The notes: generated by a model not told the origin, from the sequence alone. 64,000 bases of DNA from Erythrobacter sp. KY5 (GCF_003264115.1 NZ_CP021912.1:2029001-2093000); one strand, 5' to 3'. Numbered from the stretch's first letter, positions 18,945 through 29,939 are shown. Numbers and translations are program-made.

Positions 18945-20447
18945 CTAACCATTTGCCGCTTTCAGCCGTGCCTTGGTCGAAGCGGCCACTTGTTTTCGGC
19001 GCGTTCGACCCAGGCTTGCGCGCTCGGCCTCGAGGTCGGCGATGATAGTCTCGAGCAACCTGCTGATGCGTGTCGTCGTGCGGATCCGTTCGACCAACGG
19101 CCACGTTGCTCGCTCGCCTTCAAGGATGAGCTTCGCGGCACGATCAAGCGAGGGTTGGGAAAGGGCGGAGAAGGGGTTCAGAACCCGCGAAGCAGGTACG
19201 ATGTTGATGTCGCCGGTATAGTTCTGCTGAATTACTCCGTTAGCGGTTTTCGCCATATTATAGAGCTGCTTGCTCGCCAAAGATAAAGGTCTTTCGAGAA
19301 TGTTGAACCAGGCGTTCGATGCCAGCTTGAACCCTTGCAAGTTGATATCGAACAGTTTGGAGCGCAGCGTGCCGGTTCCCTTGTCGGTGTTGACGAACGG
19401 CATGGCGACCGGGTTGGTCTGGCTTACGATGAAATAATTGACGCCATACAGCCTCGTCAGGCGCTTGGCCGGCAAGTCCTGACTGAGCGAGCCATCCACC
19501 CAACGGCTTCCCGGAAGATAGGGCTGTCGCATACCTTGGACATTCTTCGCAGCAAGCACGACCGGCGGGTAGACGCCCGGCAGCGCTGCCGATGCCTTCG
19601 CGGCTTCACGTAAGTAGACGTTTGGCGTGGTAATCGCGTTGAGCAGGCGAGAAGACTGGCGCGGCTCGGCCGGCGCAATGGAAAGGCTGATCTCGCGTCC
19701 GGACACTTTCATGGCTTCATCGAAAGTCAGGTCCGGGATCCCGGCATTTATGTACTCATCCAGCTCTTCAGGGGGCATCAACATGCGCGATCCGGCTTCG
19801 GGATTGATGGAGGGCAATGCGTCTCCGAGCGCGAACAGCTTTTCTGCGCACAACAGCTTCAACGCGTCCTCGCGCGTGCGGCTGCCGATGAGCGCGGAGA
19901 CAATTGCTCCGCCACTGGAACCGGATATCACGCGAGGCAAGAGGTCCTGCTCGAGCAGGCATTTGACCACCCCGATGTGGAAGAACAGCAGCGAACCGGA
20001 ACCGCTCATCATGAAGGCCGCATGGCCAAAACAGTCGCTGGCGCGGTGGAAGAATTCGATCCGCTCGTTCAGGTCGATATCGTCGGCAGCGGGTGAAGCG
20101 AGGTGCTCAAGCGCGAGCGCGAGCTCTTCGATGTAATCCTCAATCAGGTTCTTGGTGCCGAATTTGGCGTGGCTAAACATGGAAGGCTTACCCATTCCCC
20201 CAAGATTGCCGTGAATGCCTTCGTGAAGTGCGAAGAGGAGTTCGTGATTATCGGCGCGCTCGCGCAGCAGACGCAATTCATTGAGGCGTGAGCGGATTGC
20301 AGCGAAGTCATATCGCTCGCTTTGCTCAAAGCGGCGCCATTTGTCTTTGCCGGTCACTTCGTCATGGAGCTTGGCGTAACCGGCCCACTGATCGTAGCTC
20401 TCAGCCTGCTTCATCGCTTTCTCGAGGCTGGACTTATCGAGCCGCAT
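18945..20447 (-). CDS. Patatin-like phospholipase with DUF3336-type N terminus
   Basis: Patatin-fold lipases hydrolyse acyl ester bonds with a Ser-Asp dyad. From the ATG at 20447 (AAGGGA upstream) the product has 500 residues. The nucleophile elbow is GSSGG with Ser178 in VISGSSGGAIVSALIG. The Asp is in RWVDGSLSQDLP (Asp318), and the oxyanion-type glycine region precedes at MSGSGSLLFFHIG. The N-terminal 130 residues are the helical DUF3336-like region found in long bacterial and fungal patatins. The end is basic. No signal peptide is seen. It lies downstream of tRNA-Lys and 87 bp upstream of the transglycosylase gene. Confidence 0.92.
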   Translation of the reverse strand: MRLDKSSLEKAMKQAESYDQWAGYAKLHDEVTGKDKWRRFEQSERYDFAAIRSRLNELRLLRERADNHELLFALHEGIHGNLGGMGKPSMFSHAKFGTKNLIEDYIEELALALEHLASPAADDIDLNERIEFFHRASDCFGHAAFMMSGSGSLLFFHIGVVKCLLEQDLLPRVISGSSGGAIVSALIGSRTREDALKLLCAEKLFALGDALPSINPEAGSRMLMPPEELDEYINAGIPDLTFDEAMKVSGREISLSIAPAEPRQSSRLLNAITTPNVYLREAAKASAALPGVYPPVVLAAKNVQGMRQPYLPGSRWVDGSLSQDLPAKRLTRLYGVNYFIVSQTNPVAMPFVNTDKGTGTLRSKLFDINLQGFKLASNAWFNILERPLSLASKQLYNMAKTANGVIQQNYTGDINIVPASRVLNPFSALSQPSLDRAAKLILEGERATWPLVERIRTTTRISRLLETIIADLEAERASLGRTRRKQVAASTKARLKAANG

Positions 20448-20588
20448 CGCTGAATTCCCTTCGTGTTCCCACATGCATGAATGCTAAACGGCACCGAGGC
20501 GACGTGTACATGCTGCGCTGCAACATCGGATAGCACGAAAAAGCCCAGCGCGCCTAATCTGATCGCGCAACCGGTTGAGGAAGGTGGG

Positions 20589-20664
<76 letters not shown>

Positions 20665-20780
20665 ACATCCGATCGTCGTATCGGAGCCGTGTCTGGGGGC
20701 GTCATTGACTGCGTCCCGAATCACGAGAGGCGCTGCATATAGCGCGCCTTTCGCGGATGAAAAGGGCTAATCGCGAAACT

Positions 20781-21113
20781 CTATGCGGCCTCGCGTGTCG
20801 ATGCCCGGTTCAAGCGCTTGCGGGTGTCGCCATTCAACGTTACCCGCGATTCAAATGCATCGCCGAGATTTGTCTCGATCTCCACGACGCCGGACTTTTG
20901 CAGCTTGTCGACCAGGCTGAGCGCTTCCGGCTGAGGCATTTCAGAAATCTGGTGCAATTGGCGCAGGGTCGTTGTCTGCCCCTGCATTTCGCGAAAGTGG
21001 ATAGCAGACAACATGATAGCCATCTTGTCTGCGGCTTCGTCGCGCACACAGGTTCGCGAGGCGAACCGGTTCGCAAGACGTGACAGCAATACGGGTACTC
21101 TCGGAGGTGACAT
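20781..21113 (-). CDS. Small winged-helix (MarR-like) regulator
   Basis: From the ATG at 21113, with GAGGCG upstream, the product has 110 residues. It is a single winged helix: RDEAADKMAIMLSAIHFREMQ, then the helix-turn-helix TTLRQLHQISEMPQPEALSLV and a wing (SGVVEIETNLGDAFESRVTL). It is divergent from the LuxR-type gene with 229 bp between, so it could control that gene or itself. Family assignment is by fold pattern only. Confidence 0.72.
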   Translation of the reverse strand: MSPPRVPVLLSRLANRFASRTCVRDEAADKMAIMLSAIHFREMQGQTTTLRQLHQISEMPQPEALSLVDKLQKSGVVEIETNLGDAFESRVTLNGDTRKRLNRASTREAA

Positions 21114-21321
21114 AGTACGCCTCGATGGTCGAATTGCTAAGAAACAGATGCCTGACGACAGTTGGTGCCGAGTGTATGGGGGGATCGACACCCCTGCCGC
21201 CAGGACTTGAGCGCTCACTAATTGACCGACGAATCGGCGGGTGCGACCCGAACGCCCAGCTCCTCAGAGCTTGCTGCTTTATCGAGGTTCTTTACGTCTA
21301 CGGAAAGTCGCCTAGTTGGGT

Positions 21322-21336
21322 GACGTGTGATACGTC
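21322..21336. promoter_or_regulatory. Short palindrome in front of the luxR-type gene
   Basis: GACGT-GTGAT-ACGTC is a perfect 5-bp-arm inverted repeat ending 6 bases before the ATG at 21343. It may be an operator for the receptor or for the divergent winged-helix protein. It does not match the classical 18-20 bp lux box well. Confidence 0.3.
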
Positions 21337-21342
21337 GTCTCA

Positions 21343-22053
21343 ATGCAGCGCCACTTCGACCACATCGAAACCTTGGTAGAGGTCAGCGACGTGCTCACTT
21401 ACGTTCGCGACCAGGCGATCAAGGTCGGTGCCGCTCGGATGAGCTACCACGTAACACCGGCTTTCAATCAACAGAACTCTCTGACGGCTGCGGTGTACGC
21501 GCATGGGTTTAGTGCCGAATGGTTGGCCCTTTATGCTGAAGAAGAATTTCGGCTGACCGATCCCATTCCCGAGCGTGTGATGGAGTTCGGTTCGTTGATG
21601 ACGTGGCAGGACGCGATGGACTGGCAGCCCAACTCGGAAGAACAGGCCGCCTATTTTGCGAGGATGAAGGAATACGGCCTGATCCACGGTTTCGGGCTTC
21701 CGCTTTACGGACGCAACGCAAAGGACGCTTACGCGAGCTTTGATTTCCTGAAACATGTTGACGATGTGGCGCCTGAAGCGATCGGACTGGTGAGAAGCAT
21801 TTCTCAGGTGGCCCATCAACGCGTGGTCATCCTGGCCGAACACAAGTCTAACGCGCCCAATCTCTCGGATCGAGAAGTGGAGGTGCTGACATGGGCCGCA
21901 CGCGGCAAGTCGAACAGTGCGATCGCCACGATCCTCGATATCTCGCCCGATACGGCTAAGACCTATTCGAAACGCATTTACGCTAAGCTCGAAGTTTCCG
22001 ACCGGGTAGGGGCGGTTGTGAAGGCTCTGAGGATGGGCCTGGTGAAGGTTTGA
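21343..22053 (+). CDS. LuxR-family receptor with autoinducer-binding domain (solo)
   Basis: The 236-residue product has the acyl-homoserine-lactone-binding domain followed by a GerE/LuxR DNA-binding domain. The invariant ligand-pocket residues of TraR/LuxR are all visible: Trp60, Tyr64, Asp73, Pro74 and Trp88, with the conserved Gly in GLIHGFGLPLYG. The C-terminal domain LSDREVEVLTWAARGKSN with NSAIATILDISPDTAKTY is a normal LuxR helix-turn-helix. No luxI synthase is found in the window, so it is a solo here and may sense signals made elsewhere on the chromosome or by other cells. It converges on rodA. Confidence 0.93.
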   Translation: MQRHFDHIETLVEVSDVLTYVRDQAIKVGAARMSYHVTPAFNQQNSLTAAVYAHGFSAEWLALYAEEEFRLTDPIPERVMEFGSLMTWQDAMDWQPNSEEQAAYFARMKEYGLIHGFGLPLYGRNAKDAYASFDFLKHVDDVAPEAIGLVRSISQVAHQRVVILAEHKSNAPNLSDREVEVLTWAARGKSNSAIATILDISPDTAKTYSKRIYAKLEVSDRVGAVVKALRMGLVKV

Positions 22054-22059
22054 CTGGAT

Positions 22060-23190
22060 TTACTGGCTGCTAAGGCCACCGCGCGGGGCGTTGCGGTTCC
22101 ACCTGTTGACCATCATCAAGGCTCCGATGCAGATCATGTTGGTCAGCATCGACGATCCGCCGTGGCTCATGAATGGCAATGGAATGCCGACCACCGGGGC
22201 AAAGCCCATCACCATCAGAAGATTGACCGCGACATAAAAGAAGATCGTTGCAGTCATCCCACCTGCAAGAAGGCTCGCAAACCGGTCCCTTGATGCGCGT
22301 GCGACGCTTAGTCCCCAGCGCATGATGATGGCAAAGACGCCAATCACGAAAAGCCCGCCGATAAGGCCCCATTCTTCTGCCATGGTAGCGAAGACAAAGT
22401 CCGTGTGCGGTTCGGGAAGGTATTGCAGATGGCTCTGTGAGCCGTTGTTGAAGCCCTTACCGAAGATGCCGCCTGAGCCGATCGCAATCTGCGACTGGAT
22501 GATATGATAGCCGTCGCCCTGTGGATCGGCTTCGGGATCGAACATCGTGAGGATGCGTCGCTGCTGGTATTCCTGAAGCCCAAAGAAAAAGACGATGGGG
22601 GCGGCGGCCGCCGCCGCCAGTCCACCGCCAACGAACCACTTGAGAGGCAAGCCAGCGAGCAGCATCACCACAGCGCCGCCAAACAATATCGCAAGCGAGG
22701 TCCCAAGGTCCGGCTGAAGAAGCACGAAGGAGACCGGCAATCCGATCAATGTCGCAGGGATCAGCAGAGCGCGCCAACCGGTGATAAGACCCACGGGAAG
22801 GGACGAATAGAACAGGGCAAGCGTCACAACGATCACAGGTTTCATGATCTCGGAAGGTTGGAGAACCATGAAACCAAGGTTGAGCCATCGCTGGCTGCCA
22901 CCGTTCACCTGTCCGATAATCTCAACCAGCAAAAGCAACGCAAGAACAATGGCATATGCGGGATAAGTTATAAAGCGGACGAACTCTCTGGGAAGCGATG
23001 CGATGACTGCTGCCATCAAGAGAAACACGCCAAAACGCACCAGATGCGAGGAAGCGTAGGGATCCATTGATCCGCCGGCTGCCGAATAAAGTACGGCAGC
23101 TCCAAACGCGACGAGCAGAAACAGCGGGATTAGCATTCCCCACGGCTGACGCGCTATCGGATAGGGTATGATCCCGCCACGTGCGCTCAT
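22060..23190 (-). CDS. rodA: Peptidoglycan glycosyltransferase RodA
   Basis: RodA is the SEDS-family glycosyltransferase of the elongasome and polymerises glycan strands for side-wall growth together with PBP2. The 376-residue product has about ten membrane helices and SEDS motifs: INGGSQRWLNLGFMVLQPSE reads here as VNGGSQRWLNLG and QPSEIMKP, and the end has GFAPVVGIPLPFMSHGGSS. Length is normal. It overlaps mrdA by 4 bases and closes the mre-mrd cluster. Confidence 0.96.
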   Translation of the reverse strand: MSARGGIIPYPIARQPWGMLIPLFLLVAFGAAVLYSAAGGSMDPYASSHLVRFGVFLLMAAVIASLPREFVRFITYPAYAIVLALLLLVEIIGQVNGGSQRWLNLGFMVLQPSEIMKPVIVVTLALFYSSLPVGLITGWRALLIPATLIGLPVSFVLLQPDLGTSLAILFGGAVVMLLAGLPLKWFVGGGLAAAAAAPIVFFFGLQEYQQRRILTMFDPEADPQGDGYHIIQSQIAIGSGGIFGKGFNNGSQSHLQYLPEPHTDFVFATMAEEWGLIGGLFVIGVFAIIMRWGLSVARASRDRFASLLAGGMTATIFFYVAVNLLMVMGFAPVVGIPLPFMSHGGSSMLTNMICIGALMMVNRWNRNAPRGGLSSQ

Positions 23191-25286
23191 TCTTCCGCTC
23201 CACGTTCCGTTACCGGTGTGAGCGTATCGACCGGCGCATTGCCAGTGGCGGCCTGGTTCGCGCGCGGTGCGACAAAAGCATCGCCGATTTCTTCCTGAGT
23301 TTGCTCCGCTTCAAGCCGGGCTTCGGCTTCCACGCGGTCAAAGATGTCCTCGTCACGGCGCGGTGTTGGTTCAACCGTCGCTCCGCGCTCGGCGGCATAA
23401 GCGGCGTAGCGGCGGTCGAGGCGCTCCTGCGCGGTGCCGCCCCATTGTTCCTCGAGCGTGCGCAGAGCTTCAAGGCCTTTGGCGGGATCGAATAGAAAGG
23501 TCATCACATCGCGCGCGATTGGATAGGCGGCCCCTGAACCTCCGCCATGTTCGATGACGACAGCACCCGCATATTTGGGTTTGTCGGTCGGCGCAAAAAA
23601 CGTGAAGAGGCCGTGGTCACGATACTTCCACGGGCCGCTGCGTCCGTCCGACACGCTGAGGCTGACGACCTGCGCCGTTCCGGTCTTGCCTGCCATCTGA
23701 ATATCGTCGAACGGCAAACGTCCGCGTCCCGCAGTGCCTGGGCCGTTGACAACATCGCTCATCGCCTGACGCACATAGCTCACATGATCTGCGGGAAAAT
23801 CGACCTGGTCGAAGCCTTTAGGCGGCGTGTCGAGCGTCAGCCGGGGCATGACGTGACGCCCTGTTGCAAGCCGCGCCGAGGTGACAGCAAGTTGGAGTGG
23901 ACTTGCGAGATAATAGCCTTGCCCGATCGAGGCGTTGACCGTGTCAAAGGGCTGCCATTCGCGGCCGAATTTGTTGAATTTCCAGTCTGGTGTGGGGACG
24001 GTCCCGTAAAACTGGCTCATCACAGGCAGCGGGAATTCCTCACCCATTCCGCATGTGCGGGCCATCTCCGCCACGGCGTCGAAGCCGATCTGTTGCGCGA
24101 AATGATAGAAGTAGCTGTCGCACGATTGATAGATCGCCTTGGCCATGTCGACGCGGCCATGGTTCGACCAGCAGTTGAAGAAGCGGTTGCCGATCCGGCG
24201 CCCACCGCCGCAGGTAATCGCCTCATCGGGACTGATCCCGGCCTTCAGGAAGGCCATGCAGTGCATCGGCTTTACCGTTGATCCGGGCGGGTAGAGGCCC
24301 TTCAGTACCTTGTTCCGCAGAGGGACGCGCGGATCCTCGCGCAGCATGGCGTATTCCACGCTTCCGATACCGTCGGAGAAGGAGTTCGGGTCGAAACTGG
24401 GCATGGACGCCATGCACAAAAGATCGCCGCTTTCGCAGTCCATCACGACGACCGATCCGCTTTCGAGCCCGATCCTGCGCGCCGCATAATCCTGAAGCGG
24501 GCCGTCGATTGTCAGGCGAACCGGATCACCTTGTATGTCGTCGCGGGTTTCAAGGTCTCGCACGATACGGCCACCGGCGGTGACTTCGACACGCCGTGCA
24601 CCGGGCACTCCGCGCAAATCCTGCTCGAACTGCTTTTCGAGCCCGTCCTTGCCGATCTTGTAACCGGGGGTGAGGAGCAGGGGGTCCGGTGCCTCGTCAT
24701 ATTCTTCGGATGACGCCGGGCCGACATAGCCGATCAGGTGACCCACCGAAGATGCGGTGGGGTAGAAACGCGAGAAGCCACGCTGAGGAATGACGCCCTG
24801 CATGTCAGGCAAGCGCACGCTGAGCGCGGCGAATTGCTCGTAATTGAGGCCGCTTGCCACTTCTACGGGCGCAAATCCGCGTGCAGCGGCCACTTCTGTC
24901 TTCAAGTCGGCAATGCGGTCGGCTTCAAGATCGAGCAGACCGCCTATCTGGTCGATGGTCGCTTCTGCGTCGGTCAGGCGTTCCGGGATAACATCGACAC
25001 GAAAATCTGCACGATTGGAGGCAAGGGGGGCGCCGTTGCGATCAAGGATCCAGCCCCTGCGCGGCGGGATCAATGTCAGGTTGACGCGGTTGCTCTCCGA
25101 CTCCAGCCGGTACTTCTCGTTCTCGGCAATTGCGAGATAACCCATGCGCACGGCGAGAAGCACGCCTATCCCCCCCTGGATCCCTCCAATCACGATAGAG
25201 CGCCGGTCGAAAGTGTTGCGCAGAGTCGTCGCATTGACCACCGCCGTGGTCTTGAAACCGGTTTTGCGCCGCTTGAAAATGCCCAT
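23187..25286 (-). CDS. mrdA: Penicillin-binding protein 2 (elongasome transpeptidase)
   Basis: PBP2 crosslinks peptidoglycan during elongation. From the ATG at 25286, overlapping the mreD stop, it has 699 residues. A cytoplasmic basic start and one membrane anchor (about 31-50) come first, then the pedestal domain (RRGWILDRNGAPLASN), then the transpeptidase with Ser336-x-x-Lys339 (PPGSTVKP), SCD at 388-390 in place of SxN (a usual PBP2 variant), and Lys534-Thr-Gly. A Pro/Glu-rich tail of about 60 residues extends the end. Upstream in-frame codons to 25550 belong to mreD antisense-frame DNA and are not used. Confidence 0.96.
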   Translation of the reverse strand: MGIFKRRKTGFKTTAVVNATTLRNTFDRRSIVIGGIQGGIGVLLAVRMGYLAIAENEKYRLESESNRVNLTLIPPRRGWILDRNGAPLASNRADFRVDVIPERLTDAEATIDQIGGLLDLEADRIADLKTEVAAARGFAPVEVASGLNYEQFAALSVRLPDMQGVIPQRGFSRFYPTASSVGHLIGYVGPASSEEYDEAPDPLLLTPGYKIGKDGLEKQFEQDLRGVPGARRVEVTAGGRIVRDLETRDDIQGDPVRLTIDGPLQDYAARRIGLESGSVVVMDCESGDLLCMASMPSFDPNSFSDGIGSVEYAMLREDPRVPLRNKVLKGLYPPGSTVKPMHCMAFLKAGISPDEAITCGGGRRIGNRFFNCWSNHGRVDMAKAIYQSCDSYFYHFAQQIGFDAVAEMARTCGMGEEFPLPVMSQFYGTVPTPDWKFNKFGREWQPFDTVNASIGQGYYLASPLQLAVTSARLATGRHVMPRLTLDTPPKGFDQVDFPADHVSYVRQAMSDVVNGPGTAGRGRLPFDDIQMAGKTGTAQVVSLSVSDGRSGPWKYRDHGLFTFFAPTDKPKYAGAVVIEHGGGSGAAYPIARDVMTFLFDPAKGLEALRTLEEQWGGTAQERLDRRYAAYAAERGATVEPTPRRDEDIFDRVEAEARLEAEQTQEEIGDAFVAPRANQAATGNAPVDTLTPVTERGAEE

Positions 25287-25846
25287 CAACCGATCCTGCG
25301 CGAACGGGACAGCCGGAAGCGATCGAGCCACGCTATAACGCGCGCGATCAGCGGGTAGATAAGCACGCTGAGCGCGATCTGGGGAAAAATCGCGAAAATG
25401 ACATGCTGTTGAATTGTTGCACCGGAAACCACCATGGCCGCGATGATATACAGGACAATCGCTAGACCGGCGGTGAACCAGTCCTGCCAAAAGCCGCGCC
25501 AGGGGAAGCGTGTTTCGATAAGCTCGAGCACGATCATGGTCAGCGACCATAGCAGGATTGCACTGCCAAAGGGCTGACCGCTGAACAGATCGTCAAACGC
25601 GCCCAGTGGTACGCCGACCCACAGCGGCATCAGACCGGGACGCATGACACGCCATCCCAGGAAGATCAGGAAACCCAGAGGGGGCAGGGCCGGCATCACA
25701 TCTGCCAAGGCATAAAGCGGCAGCAGCGATCCGATCATGATCGAGATGTAGTGAACCGAGTTTGCGCGCCAGGGTGAGGTGACACGGTTTATGCCGCCGC
25801 TGCCATATGCGCGTCTTTGAACTGGCGGATCGAGCCGGTCGATCAA
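25286..25846 (-). CDS. mreD: Rod shape-determining protein MreD
   Basis: MreD is the small integral membrane partner of MreB and MreC. The 186-residue product has a cytoplasmic start of about 30 residues and five to six membrane helices. MPLWVGVPLGAFDDLFSGQPFGSAILLW matches the conserved MreD core, seen here as GVPLGAFDDLFSGQPFG. It overlaps mreC and mrdA by 4 bases and 1 base, so the order mreC-mreD-mrdA is translationally coupled. Confidence 0.93.
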   Translation of the reverse strand: MIDRLDPPVQRRAYGSGGINRVTSPWRANSVHYISIMIGSLLPLYALADVMPALPPLGFLIFLGWRVMRPGLMPLWVGVPLGAFDDLFSGQPFGSAILLWSLTMIVLELIETRFPWRGFWQDWFTAGLAIVLYIIAAMVVSGATIQQHVIFAIFPQIALSVLIYPLIARVIAWLDRFRLSRSRRIG

Positions 25847-26748
25847 TTCGCAAGCTCCTCGTCGCTCAGTTCATCGGTGGCGCGAACGCCGGCCGCCTCG
25901 ACTGCTGCGGGTTCGTATATCGGTTCCACGACGACGAAATTTGTCGCCGAAGGTTCCGCGATAAGCTGCGCGATGCCGCCGTCCGGCGTCAGCTCGCTCA
26001 AGACCGCGACGGCGACCCCGGGTCGGTAATAACCGCCGGCACCGCTGGTGACGAAGACGTCCCCCACTTCAAGCGGGTTGAGGCCCAGATTGATAAGTCG
26101 GATGCGCAAAAGCCCGTCGCCGCGCCCTTCTGCAAAGGCAACAGTCTGGTCGGCGGCGCGGCGAACCGGAAGGACGCTTTCGGTATCGGTCAGCAGCAGA
26201 ACCCGCGACGATCCCCGCGAGGTTTCAAGCACTCGTCCGATCACGCCGCGTTCGGAATGAACGGGCATGCCGATCTGGACACCGTCGCTCTGGCCTACAC
26301 CGATATAGGCAAACCGGCGAGCGCTCGATGAGCTTGAACCCACTAGGCGAGTTGTCGCGATTGCGTCGCCTTCCTGCGTGGCCAGGCCGAGAAGCGCTTT
26401 CAGCCGCCTGTTCTCGGCTTCGACTGCCTGAGCTTCTGCCAGTTGGATGCGAGCAACTTCGACCTCTTCGCGCAGCTGAGCGTTCTGGCTCCCAGCGCGC
26501 CAATAACCTGTGATCGTATCCCAGGTAGAGTTTCCGCCGGAACGAACGGTTGCACTCGCTTCGCCCACAGGCGCTGCAACATCGGTTGCGACGCCGCGAA
26601 GGGGCTGAAACGTCGAAGGCTGCCACAGTGAGAGCGCCAGCATGCCAAGCCCGGCAAGTGCGCCAAGCCCAGCCAGCAAGTACCCGGTAAACACCGAATA
26701 TTGCTGCTTTTTCGAAAAGCTCGATCGACGCGATGATGGCGGCGCCAT
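25843..26748 (-). CDS. mreC: Rod shape-determining protein MreC
   Basis: MreC is a bitopic periplasmic scaffold that activates PBP2-RodA. The 301-residue product has a cytoplasmic start, one membrane segment at about 20-42 (AGLGALAGLGMLALSLW), a coiled coil at about 85-120 (QLREEVEVARIQLAEAQAVE), and the double beta-barrel core with SSSARRFAYIGVGQSDGVQIGMPV and GVIGRVLETSRGSSRVLLLTD. The tail is acidic. It follows mreB by 58 bp on the minus strand. Confidence 0.95.
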   Translation of the reverse strand: MAPPSSRRSSFSKKQQYSVFTGYLLAGLGALAGLGMLALSLWQPSTFQPLRGVATDVAAPVGEASATVRSGGNSTWDTITGYWRAGSQNAQLREEVEVARIQLAEAQAVEAENRRLKALLGLATQEGDAIATTRLVGSSSSSARRFAYIGVGQSDGVQIGMPVHSERGVIGRVLETSRGSSRVLLLTDTESVLPVRRAADQTVAFAEGRGDGLLRIRLINLGLNPLEVGDVFVTSGAGGYYRPGVAVAVLSELTPDGGIAQLIAEPSATNFVVVEPIYEPAAVEAAGVRATDELSDEELAN

Positions 26749-26806
26749 GACCTTGCCCCAAGTCCCTTTGTTCGTGTCTCCCGCTGCTTACCTGCGAGGA
26801 GCGAAT

Positions 26807-27850
<1,044 letters not shown>

Positions 27851-28062
27851 TTATGTTTTTCCGTTGCCTGGAATAGGGTAACGAACATTCCGCTGAAGGG
27901 GTCCCACGAAGGGGCAGAACGTCCGCAATCCATCCCAAAATTGACGAGACCCGTTGCGCCTAGCGAAAGCTTGTCAAAATTGCTAAAATTTTTGTTGACT
28001 GACCCCCGCATTTTCCCCCGCAGCCCTCGAATTTGCGGCGTGTGACAGCTAGCTTGCGACAA

Positions 28063-29895
28063 ATGCCCCATATACGACGCCTCCCCACTGCTCTTGTGAA
28101 CCGAATTGCCGCGGGTGAAGTGGTTGAACGGCCTGCTGCGGCGCTCAAGGAGCTTGTCGAAAACGCAATTGATGCAGGCGCACGGCGAATCAGCGTGGTG
28201 TTGACCGATGGCGGTCTTACCCGGCTCGAAGTCACAGACGATGGCTGCGGAATGACGCCGGATGATATGGCCCTGGCGCTTGAGCGGCATGCAACGTCGA
28301 AGCTTCCGGATGAAGCGATCGAGATGGTTTCAACGCTCGGCTTTCGCGGAGAGGCGCTGCCTTCCATTGCCAGCGTTGCGCGGCTCACCCTGGAAAGCAG
28401 GCCACAAGGCACACCAGACGGTTGGCGCCGTGTCGTCGATCATGGCGAAACAGTCGAAGATGCCCCCGCTTCCTTGCCAGTCGGTACAAGGGTGAGGGTG
28501 GAGCAAATCTTCGCGAAGGTGCCCGCGCGCCGCAAGTTCCTGCGCACACCGCGCAGCGAGTATATCGCCTGTCTGGACATCGTGCGACGTCTGGCCATGT
28601 CGAGGCCCGACATCGCTTTCACGCTGGAGAACGGCGCAGAGGGTAAGATCCGCAAAGCGCTTTCGACCCAAACCGATGAAGGGCTTGCGAACCGCGTCGC
28701 ACAGATTGTCGCGCGCGAACTCAAGGACAACGCGGTTGAGATCGAGCTTGAGCGTGACGGGCCGCATGGTGCGATGCGCCTCACAGGACTGGCAGGTCTA
28801 CCAACGTACAATCGCGGCGTGGCCGATCACCAATATCTGTTCGTGAATGGCAGGCCGGTGAAGGATAAGCTTCTTACGGGCGCTGTGCGCGGGGCCTATT
28901 CGGACATGCTGGCTCGCGATCGACATGCCGTGCTGGCGCTGTTCCTCGATGTCCCGCCCGAAGACGTCGATGTAAACGTCCATCCCGCCAAAACCGAAGT
29001 CCGCTTCCGCGATGCTACTGGTGTTCGCGGCTTCATCGTGTCGGGCTTGAGGCAGGCGCTCGCGACCGGCGACCGTCGCAGTGCACAAGGGCCCGACCGC
29101 GCAGCGATGGAGCGTTGGCAGGCCGAACCGATATCCGAACCCGCGCCTGCCATGCGCTCCATCTTCGAAAACCGTGACTGGTCGGCTCCGCAAGGGCGAG
29201 TGGCTGAGCCGCGCGTCGATTATGCGCCTCCTGCATATTCTGCTCTGCCACAAGGGCGGGCCGAAGAAGCTGCCCCGGTGACAGAGGAGGTTGCCGAGTA
29301 TCCCTTGGGCATTGCGCGGGGGCAGGTCGCGAACACTTACATCGTTGCGGAAAGCAAGGATGGCCTGATCCTTGTCGATCAGCATGCAGCGCACGAGCGT
29401 CTGGTGCTCGAACGCCTCAAGCGCGCAGGCGCCGGGGAGGCAACACAGCGCTCGCAAGCGTTGTTGGTCCCGGACGTGGTCGAGATGGATGAGGCCGATT
29501 GCGACCGGCTTGAAGATGCTGCCGAGGGGTTGGCCCGCTTTGGTCTGACAGTCGAACGTTTCGGCCCGTCCGCGATGTTGGTGCGGAGTGTTCCCTCGGC
29601 CATTGCGAAGGCCGATACCGGGAAGTTGCTGCGCGATCTGGCGGATGACATAGCCAAGCATGGCAAGCAGGAAGATAGCGGCTCATTGCTGCTTGCCGAG
29701 CGGCTTGAATATGTGCTCGCCACGATGGCGTGCCATGGGTCAGTCAGAGCAGGGCGGGTGCTGAGCGTTGCCGAAATGAATGCCTTGCTGCGAGAAATGG
29801 AGGCAACCCCGCGCTCGGGCCAATGCAATCACGGCAGGCCGACATGGGTAAAATTGTCGATGGATGACGTCGAGAAACTTTTCGGACGGCACTGA
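28063..29895 (+). CDS. mutL: DNA mismatch repair protein MutL (endonuclease type)
   Basis: MutL couples mismatch recognition to strand removal. The 610-residue product has the GHKL ATPase motifs (ELVENAIDAGA, DDGCGM, GFRGEAL) and the transducer domain. The C-terminal domain has the endonuclease motif DQHA-x2-E-x4-E starting at Asp439, with the associated MACHGSVRAG and GQCNHGRPT sites, so this MutL should nick DNA itself, as in bacteria without MutH. The ATG at 28063 is chosen over an in-frame TTG at 28033, which adds ten non-family residues. Confidence 0.97.
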   Translation: MPHIRRLPTALVNRIAAGEVVERPAAALKELVENAIDAGARRISVVLTDGGLTRLEVTDDGCGMTPDDMALALERHATSKLPDEAIEMVSTLGFRGEALPSIASVARLTLESRPQGTPDGWRRVVDHGETVEDAPASLPVGTRVRVEQIFAKVPARRKFLRTPRSEYIACLDIVRRLAMSRPDIAFTLENGAEGKIRKALSTQTDEGLANRVAQIVARELKDNAVEIELERDGPHGAMRLTGLAGLPTYNRGVADHQYLFVNGRPVKDKLLTGAVRGAYSDMLARDRHAVLALFLDVPPEDVDVNVHPAKTEVRFRDATGVRGFIVSGLRQALATGDRRSAQGPDRAAMERWQAEPISEPAPAMRSIFENRDWSAPQGRVAEPRVDYAPPAYSALPQGRAEEAAPVTEEVAEYPLGIARGQVANTYIVAESKDGLILVDQHAAHERLVLERLKRAGAGEATQRSQALLVPDVVEMDEADCDRLEDAAEGLARFGLTVERFGPSAMLVRSVPSAIAKADTGKLLRDLADDIAKHGKQEDSGSLLLAERLEYVLATMACHGSVRAGRVLSVAEMNALLREMEATPRSGQCNHGRPTWVKLSMDDVEKLFGRH

Positions 29896-29939
29896 CATAT
29901 TGCCAGCACCGCCCGAAAGCATGTTTGATTGTTGTGACT

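Noticed and set aside
25287..25550. Upstream extension of mrdA by 88 codons
   Set aside because: It overlaps mreD out of frame and adds residues with no similarity to PBP2; the ATG at 25286 overlaps the mreD stop as expected for a coupled pair.
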